Assembly: GCF_027580225.2 (NCBI RefSeq)
Contig: NC_073360.2
Location: 9,106,501-9,170,500, forward strand
Direction: 5' to 3'
Length of the DNA stretch: 64,000 nucleotides
From: Misgurnus anguillicaudatus
Taxonomy: Eukaryota; Chordata; Actinopteri; Cypriniformes; Cobitidae
Made by a program: the position numbers and the translations under genes
Notes under the pieces: model-generated
The model's database searches: none
What the model saw: only the letters and a program-made list of their open reading frames with translations
What the model was told of the DNA's origin: nothing
In this document: positions 57,337 through 64,000 of the stretch, one piece after another
How the letters are laid out: each line of letters starts with the position of its first letter
Numbering within the stretch: position 1 is the stretch's first letter

Positions 57337-58146
57337 TGAATGAAACAGAGACAGTTTAAACGTGAATGTGTGTGCATTATAGTTTCAGTTTGCACGTAGC
57401 ACTCAGCTAATCAGATTCGAGAACCACAAGAAACTGTTGTATAAACTTTATTATTTGGTATAAGTCTTGCCAGTTGCCAACTGTCAGGTGATTTTTTTGT
57501 GACTGGCATACACTTTAAGGACAAAAGGAATGTGACAGCCCCTTCTAATGAAGAGGATTGACTACTTTAGTCATTTCTGTGAAGGCAAATCTTAATGCTA
57601 CAGTATATGAGAGTTTTGTGTTTCTAATTTTATGGATTTTATAATTTCAATAGTATGGGCAGGACCCTTATCTATTTCAACATGATTATGCCCATGTGCA
57701 CAAAGAAAGGTTAAAAAAATTAATGATTAAAAACTTCACTGGTTTGCATATAAAGTCAACTAAACCAAGCTAAACAACTTTGGTATGACAAACATTCACC
57801 ACCCAAACCCCCATACAGTCATTCCAGGGTAAAATAAAGGCCGTAACAAAGATTTTTTTTTATATGGTACTGCATGGTATAGCATTACATTTTAGTGGAA
57901 TAGATAATTAATTAGGAAGTGTTTACAACTTTGTTGTGCAACTTCAGCCACAAAGATTATGCAAACTGTTTAAATGAAGGTGATATACAGGCATTGACTT
58001 TCAAGTAACCATTTATTTGGGGAAAACTGGGGTACCAGAAGCCCTTACACAAAGAGAATGTATTATTTAATATATTGCATTTTATTTTTCAGTATATTTC
58101 CACATATGTTTGTTTTGTTATATTGTTGTTGTTTATTTTGTTTCAG
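57337..58146. other. Upstream flank/intron of the SAM-HECT gene
   Basis: No gene or repeat boundary is recognised. It ends in the polypyrimidine tract and AG acceptor 'ttttgtttcag' at 58136-58146. Confidence 0.4.
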
Positions 58147-58147
58147 A

Positions 58148-58222
58148 ATGGAAGACCTTCTTTGTTTTCTAAGGGAGAGGAATATCCCAGAGTCTACTAT
58201 ACAGAGAATGCAGGAGGACAAG
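58148..58222 (+). CDS. SAM-HECT gene, first coding exon
   Basis: 25 codons, ATG two bases after the acceptor, ending ...RMQEDK with donor AAG|GTATTG. Confidence 0.82.
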
Positions 58223-61200
58223 GTATTGAACCAAATAAAATTACCCATAAGTTAAAAGGACAAAAGGAAAATTTTATTAGGGGACGTGACCAATTAAACT
58301 CGCATAAAATGGAGGGACAGAGAGTCCTGAAAAATGGTTACTCAAAGAGAGTGACAGAAAATGTAATCCAAAAAACATACAGAAGACAGTTTGTATACAA
58401 GATCAGGTTATAAGGAACACAATAAGAAGACACAGTGAAGAACAGCTTAAAGGTCGGGTTTTCCTGATCCCATTTGTCAAACTTTAGATAGTGTGTAATG
58501 TTTTATTTACTAACCTCCGCCCACAGGAATACATCAGTCACCAGCTAAGCTCCAACGGCTCTGGCTAAGCTAAGCTGTTGTCGAATCACAACACACTAAA
58601 CAAACTACACAATCAGAACTCAATACAGATTTCAGAAGGAGGGACTTCCTAGAACAAGGAAGACATCAGCCCATTTTTAGGAGAGTGAAAACACTGCTAT
58701 GCATTTATTGTTAATTTAAAATTAACTATAACTAATAATGTACGGTTCAAGTGTATAGCATCAGAAGACTTGAAATAATAACTTATTAATAAAGAGGTAA
58801 CACTTTACAATAAGGGTGCACTAATAATTATGAATTCATGCTTAACTAATGCACAGATAATACTGAATGAATGTATTACTAATGATTATCTAAGCTATTC
58901 ATTAGCTATTCATTAATTATTGCCTCATTAGCAACCAACGAAGAGTCTGCCTGACCAACACACTAGTTCATATATGAATTGTTATTAATTAAATATGTAA
59001 TTGTTGACCAATTCCATCATCACCTATTCCACGAACTAATAGTGTTAACTAATTTGTCAATTACCACAATGAGCCAAAGCATTATATTTCAACTTCCAGA
59101 TAATACAGGTAAACTAATATGCATGAATACATTATTAATTACAGCATTAGTAGTGTTGTATTTAATACTATTACTTAATAATGATGTGCCTCAACAAGTA
59201 AAGCCACAGCATAATGATATACCTGCAAACCACCAGCCAATGATTTATCAATAATCAATGACCATCACTAGAGCCCATAAAAGCCATTCACCAAACACTG
59301 CCTCCAAAAACATTGCCAAAAACACACCTCCACAACACACTACATTTAAACACAACATCAAAACATAAAATAATAATATAAAATGAAATAATACAAAAAG
59401 AAGACTGATCAAAACTAGAAAACACGTTCAGATACCTCACAGTTATCCGTATTCATCTGGCACCCGTGCTAATACATAACACAAATGTACATTTTTAAGT
59501 TTCAGTCTGTCAGTCGTACAAGTGAATGGTAACAAACTCTGATAGACAAATAAAACGTGCACAGACAAATCCAAATTAAATCCTGCCGCTCGTGACGACA
59601 CATCAATGTCCTAAGACACTAAACAGTATTTATATAATTTTTTACCTCTATCCATTTTTTACACTATCCAGAGCAATACATGCATTCACTTCATCGTCTT
59701 ATTCATCTAATGTTTAATGGTGGGTTGCGAAACAACTTCATAGGTGCATACCGTCCCCTACCGTATCGGGTGCACTGCATGAGGGTGCTTATAAACTATA
59801 CGGGGCTCCCGATACAGTAGGTGGCAGTATGCACCTATAAAGTTGTTCAACCCGCCATTAAACATTAGATGAATAAGACGGTGATGTGAAAAATAAACAA
59901 AACGGTGATGTGAATGCACGTGTTGCTCTGGGGTTAGTGTTGTATTAGAGGTAAAAAATTATATAAATACTGTTTAGTGTCTTAGGACATCGATGTGTCG
60001 TCACGAGCCGCAGGGTTTAATTTGGATTTGTCTGTGCATGTTTTTTTTCTCTATCAGAGTTTGTTACCATCCAATTTTTACAACTGACAAACTGAAACGG
60101 TTGGACTTAAAAATGTACATTTGTGCTATGTATTAGCACGGGTGCCAGATTAACACAGATATCTGTGAGGTATCTGAACGTGTTGTCTAATTTTGATCAG
60201 TCTTCTTTTTCTATTATTTCATTTTATATTATTTTTTATGTTTTAATGTTGTGTTTAAATGTAGTGTGTTATGGAAATGTGTTTTTGGCAATGTTTTAGG
60301 AAACAGTGTTAAATAAATAACTTTTATAAACTCTAGTGATGGTCATTAATTATTAATTAATCATTAGCTAATGGTTTGCAAATATATCATTATGTTGTGA
60401 CTTTACTTGCACATCATTATTATCTCATTATTTAGTAATTGTACTAATTAACACACTACTAATGCTGTAATTAATAATGTATTAATGCATATTAGTTTAC
60501 CTGTATTATAAGGCTTTTGATCATTGTGGTAATTAACAAATTAATTAACACTATTAGTTCATAAAAGAAGTGATGATGGAATTAATCCACAATTACATAT
60601 TTAATTAATAACAATTCATATATGAACTAATATATTAATCAAACAGACTCTTCATTAGTTGCTAATGAGGCAATCATTAATGAATTGCTAATGAATAGCT
60701 TAGATGATCATTAGTAATACATTCATTCAGTATTATCTGTGCATTAGTTAAGCATGAATTCATGATTATTAGTGCACCCTTATTGTAAAGTGTTACCGGT
60801 TCATTAAGACATTCATCAATACTTTGTTTTAACTGCCTATGTGCAAGTTGCAATTTGGTTTTTAGTGTTATTACTGATAGTGACAATCCAACCATATATT
60901 TTACTTGAATGCTTGTCTGTCTTTAAGGCAAAATGGCTGGGAGAAAAATCGTCCGATTTCACATTTAATATTTTTTATTGTATACTGCCCTACAAAGCGA
61001 AAGCGCAGTAACTACGCATTTGGTCAAAATTGAGTTAAGGGTTAAAATGGGCTTTGTGAGATCTGTTGTGTCTTGTGACAAAGTCTCCTGGTTAAATTTT
61101 GTCCCATTTCAGAGAAATGTGTGTGCCAAAATTGCAGTAACATGTTTGACTGGCTGGTGTAAAAAACTTTAAAGCCATTTTTCTCAGTTTCAGTGTTTGC

Positions 61201-63219
61201 GTAGATACTGCACTTAGCCTTTGGAGGGCAGTATAGACAAGAGCTACACAGACATCCTAATTTTTTTAGTTGTTTGAGTTTAATCATCTATGGAGGTTGG
61301 CACACACACACTCCTCCTACACTAATACTAAATGTATTTGTTTGTAGATTGATCCAAGCGTCCTTCTGCTAATGAATGATGACCAGATAAAAAACTATTT
61401 GCCTTCCTATGGAGACAGGCTGGCAGTGATGGGATATTGTAGGAGGCAAGAAAGCGAACCCACTACTAGGAAGTCCAAGCTGTTTGAGCGCCTAAAATCA
61501 AAATTAAACAAAAGACAAAAAACAAATAATTCCGAAACAGATCAGCAAACCACAAGACAGAAGAATGTTCCACCAACAAGAAAAGTGGAGATTGGGTGGA
61601 TGCTCCACGACGGGGAAGGCTTTGTTCAAATGAGAACCAAAAAAGGAGGTGGAACAAGGAAGTTGACTGTGCCAAGAGACTGGAAAAAACGAGAACTGAC
61701 TGAGGAGGCAATTCGTTTATTTTTCCCAAATGGAAAAAATTCTCAAGGCAGCATTTCTGAATTTGAAGTGGATCTAATGAATTATCAGGAAATGTCATTA
61801 GATGACAACAGTACAGTAGGGGAAATGTATGATGCATCAAAACTCACAATGATGAGGTTCTACCTCACAACAAAAAAAATGAAGAGGGAAGCTGTTGTGG
61901 AAATATCAGATTCAGACACAGTGGAGGATGTAAATGATCAGGACCAGAGTCTCCCCTCTTCTTCTACTCTAATATTTCAGTCTTCAGATGCCGTGGATGT
62001 TATTTTTGTGGAAAGTACTGGTTTAAACAGTTATGATGTGCCCCGCCTACATTCCGGAGAGGATCTAAATGTTGCATATGATGATCTCAACGTTTCTTTA
62101 CACAGTTCCACAACAGCTTTGCTAGATGCAAGTGATGAAGTGACAATATTAACTGGAGAAATCACTGAGATAGATCAACAAAATTTAGAAGACACTTTGC
62201 CTCTGAGCCCAGAAGCATCAATCCCACACAAAAGAATTCTTGTGATTCGACGGGGACAGATATTTTCTGAACTTATTTCACACTTCTTTGATGAAAGCCT
62301 TCCACACACACAGAGTGAAATTGAAATCAGGCTGCTTCTCCCAAATGGGCAGTATGAGATGGGTCATGACATTGGTGGAGTTTTCAGAGATTGCCTATCA
62401 GAATTCTGGCATGAATTTTATGAACAGTGCACACTAGGCAACAGCTTTAAAGTACCTTTTCTTCGGCATGATTTTGGCCAGGAAAAGTGGGAGAGCATTG
62501 GCCGAATCATATACTTTGGCTGGAAGAAGGAAAAGTATCTCCCAATAAAACTTGCACCAGTAATTATGGAGCAAGCAATACAGGGATCTGTAAGAAGCGA
62601 TCTGATTGTCAACTTTTTAAAGTACGTCTCAGAAAATGAATGTGCTGTTTTAGAAACCTGCAGAACAGACTTCTACAGTGTAGACCAGGAGGAATTACTG
62701 GACGTCTTGGACAGCTACAGTTGCCGGACATTTCCCACGGCAGAAAACATTGAGCAAGTTTTGCAAGAACTGGCACACAAGAAACTAATTCAAGAGACTG
62801 CCTATGTTCTCGAACAATGGGCAAGCATACTTAAGCCTTTGAGCAAGGAATTTGATGAAATTGAAGCTGCATATGGGGAACTACAGCCAACTGTGAAGAA
62901 AATTGTGAGATCCCTGAAATTCCCTGAAACAATGAATGCATACCAAAAAGAAATTTCAAAGCATTTGACAAGATACCTGCGGGAGTGTGACACAAAGAAA
63001 CAGTCTTTGTTCCTGAGATTCTGTACAGGCTCCGATCTCTTTATCGGCAAAACTATAACTATTGACTTCACAGACCTTAAAGGCTTTGAGAGAAGACCTG
63101 TGGCACATACATGTGGCTGTTTTTTTATGCTTTCAGTGCACTATGACAGCTATCCTGATTTTAGGTCAGAAATGAATAAAATTCTTGAGAGCAATGTCTG
63201 GGTCATGGATATAATTTAG
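58148..63219 (+). CDS. SAM-HECT domain protein, probable E3 ubiquitin ligase
   Basis: Join 58148-58222 and 61348-63219, 648 aa, GT-AG intron, phase 0. The first exon (MEDLLCFLRERNIPESTIQR) joined to IDPSVLLLMNDDQIKNYLPS rebuilds a SAM-like helical domain (about 1-58). A basic Lys/Arg linker follows, then a conserved globular part (about 85-205: VEIGWMLHDGEGFVQMRTKK and GEMYDASKLTMMRFYL). An acidic Ser-rich stretch (about 205-300) precedes a HECT domain (about 305-648). The catalytic cysteine is probably Cys614 in VAHTCGC, 34 residues from the end, as in HECT ligases, which pass ubiquitin through that Cys. It resembles multicopy uncharacterised HECT proteins of fish. I cannot name an orthologue, and substrates are unknown. 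Confidence 0.85.
58223..58795 (+). other. 5' part of the SAM-HECT intron
   Basis: Just after the donor, a 64-codon frame continues out of exon 1 and is ignored. Nothing else is recognised. Confidence 0.4.
58796..60797. repeat. 2-kb inverted repeat (foldback element) in the SAM-HECT intron
   Basis: The left end GGTAACACTTTACAATAAGG and right end CCTTATTGTAAAGTGTTACC are perfect inverses. Many internal blocks pair across the centre near 59796, for example 'cagataatactgaatgaatg' with 'cattcattcagtattatctg', 'tgtcgtcacgagc' with 'gctcgtgacgaca', and 'aatgtttaatggtggg' with 'cccgccattaaacatt'. The arms are each almost 1 kb with scattered small differences. No coding region. Confidence 0.93.
60798..61347 (+). 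other. 3' part of the SAM-HECT intron
   Basis: No repeat is recognised apart from the short inverted phrase 'actgccctacaaagcgaaagcgcag' / 'ctgcacttagcctttggagggcagt' near 60985 and 61207. It ends in acceptor 'tttgtttgtag'. Confidence 0.4.
61348..63219 (+). CDS. SAM-HECT gene, second (last) coding exon
   Basis: 624 codons including stop. It holds the end of the SAM domain, the central conserved part and the whole HECT domain. The single large exon suggests retrocopy ancestry of this part. Confidence 0.9.
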   Translation: MDPSVLLLMNDDQIKNYLPSYGDRLAVMGYCRRQESEPTTRKSKLFERLKSKLNKRQKTNNSETDQQTTRQKNVPPTRKVEIGWMLHDGEGFVQMRTKKGGGTRKLTVPRDWKKRELTEEAIRLFFPNGKNSQGSISEFEVDLMNYQEMSLDDNSTVGEMYDASKLTMMRFYLTTKKMKREAVVEISDSDTVEDVNDQDQSLPSSSTLIFQSSDAVDVIFVESTGLNSYDVPRLHSGEDLNVAYDDLNVSLHSSTTALLDASDEVTILTGEITEIDQQNLEDTLPLSPEASIPHKRILVIRRGQIFSELISHFFDESLPHTQSEIEIRLLLPNGQYEMGHDIGGVFRDCLSEFWHEFYEQCTLGNSFKVPFLRHDFGQEKWESIGRIIYFGWKKEKYLPIKLAPVIMEQAIQGSVRSDLIVNFLKYVSENECAVLETCRTDFYSVDQEELLDVLDSYSCRTFPTAENIEQVLQELAHKKLIQETAYVLEQWASILKPLSKEFDEIEAAYGELQPTVKKIVRSLKFPETMNAYQKEISKHLTRYLRECDTKKQSLFLRFCTGSDLFIGKTITIDFTDLKGFERRPVAHTCGCFFMLSVHYDSYPDFRSEMNKILESNVWVMDII

Positions 63220-63590
63220 AGGTTAAATATCTGAATATCATAAGGCCTGCAAAAACACTATTTGCTTGTGTTCATTGTTCTGTCAGTCAATTTGTCAGTC
63301 AGGCTTTAAATTGTATTAACGTGTTCTAAAATCAAGTGTTCTTTATATGGATACAGTACAGTTTTGGGTTGCATTGCTAGTGAACTTCGATACTGTACTA
63401 ACAAGTGAATTGTTTACGGTGGTTTGTTTATTTACCATTTAATTTTTTGTTAAATACCTTGTGTTACGGTATATTCAAATATAAGCTGGATATGTGGAAC
63501 CAATGTGATGAGTGCACTTAAGTTGCAGTGGCCAATACAAGTTGTGCATTAAATAATGCACAATAAAGTTTCAAGTCCTCCTGTCCTTTT
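63220..63590 (+). terminator. SAM-HECT 3' UTR and polyadenylation signal
   Basis: AATAAA is at 63562-63567 (gcacAATAAAgtttc), about 345 bp after the stop, with a T/G-rich stretch downstream. Confidence 0.7.
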
Positions 63591-63734
63591 TACCACACAT
63601 ATTTATACTTGCATGTTCAAAATTTAAATATGCATTTCGGTTTAATCACCACTAGAAAAGCAGCACAATTTGTTGAATCTTGTTATTCGATGGCACTTCT
63701 AAAATGGTAAATGTCATATATTGCAGTACTGTTG

Positions 63735-64000
63735 CACTGTAAAAAATTCCGTAGAAATTACAATGTTATTGCAGCTGGGTTGCCTGTAATTTACAGTAGA
63801 TTTAAATTTATGTTATTTACTGGCAAGAGTTTGTTCAAAGTTAAATGAATTTTAAATATTAACAAGTCTTTATCTTTACAGAATAAAACTATACAATAAC
63901 AGCCTCTCATGCAAAGCATTCTGGGAACCAGAAATCATCATCAACCTTTTTCTGTTTTTTTTTTTTTTGCTTCAGATTTTGTTTCCTTGAATGTTTTGCT
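63735..64000. mobile_element. CACTGTAAAAA MITE, cut by window end
   Basis: It starts CACTGTAAAAAATTCCGTAG, the same terminus class as the MITE at 51264-52060. The far end is outside the window. Confidence 0.5.

Noticed and set aside
58075..58413. 112-aa frame overlapping SAM-HECT exon 1
   Set aside because: It is in a different frame from the spliced SAM exon and lacks any domain.
58979..59254. 91-aa frame in the intron
   Set aside because: It lies inside one arm of the foldback repeat; the other arm does not preserve it.

Overview
The window is genomic DNA from a ray-finned fish, most likely a cypriniform (zebrafish/carp relative). Evidence: split vertebrate genes with GT-AG introns, AT-rich spacers, and dense DNA-transposon, LINE, LTR and satellite content of the kind common in cyprinid genomes. 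No bacterial operon, CRISPR array or rRNA is seen.

Three host genes are supported. (1) dnajc30 (+, 5728-6327) is a single-exon mitochondrial J-domain protein. (2) sh2b2/APS (-, 13440-27270 coding, probable non-coding first exon near 30461-30600) was resolved here into eight coding exons that join in frame to 654 aa: Phe zipper, PH, SH2 and a C-terminal Cbl-binding tyrosine motif. (3) A SAM-HECT gene (+, 58148-58222 joined to 61348-63219, 648 aa) is a probable HECT-type ubiquitin ligase whose single coding intron holds a 2-kb inverted repeat.

Layout. 1-5450: the 3' stump of one I/Nimb-like LINE followed directly by a complete, open LINE with two ORFs and a 12-bp target-site duplication (TSD), ending about 280 bp before dnajc30. 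6.9-12.3 kb: nested Tc1-like and hAT-like remnants. 12.3-30.6 kb: sh2b2, with introns carrying two Harbinger-type copies (each with the same passenger MITE), a SINE, several hAT-like MITEs and an 87-bp tandem duplication. 32.6-45.2 kb: a 12-kb unit whose ends match a 0.4-kb element lying beside it. Inside are a 44-bp minisatellite, a gag/pol-less LTR element with 2,288-bp LTRs inserted into that minisatellite, a solo LTR, and a broken hAT transposase element with perfect 8-bp TSDs. 45.5-47.3 kb: nested solo LTRs, a 48-bp coding-like repeat and a tRNA-like SINE piece. 47.6-52.4 kb: a satellite built on a ~22-bp AACTTAACCTAGTAAACT-type unit with ~0.9-kb higher-order periodicity, split by a MITE. 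52.4-54.4 kb: a CR1/L2-type LINE cut off at the satellite boundary. 54.9-55.8 kb: a 21-bp tandem array with inverted ends, next to a strong CTCF-like site. 55.8-64 kb: the SAM-HECT gene.

The host genes are unrelated in function (mitochondrial chaperone, insulin/cytokine receptor adaptor, ubiquitin ligase). The main biology of the window is layered transposition. All calls come from reading the sequence. Family names for repeats rest on termini, TSDs and motifs, not on a library search.
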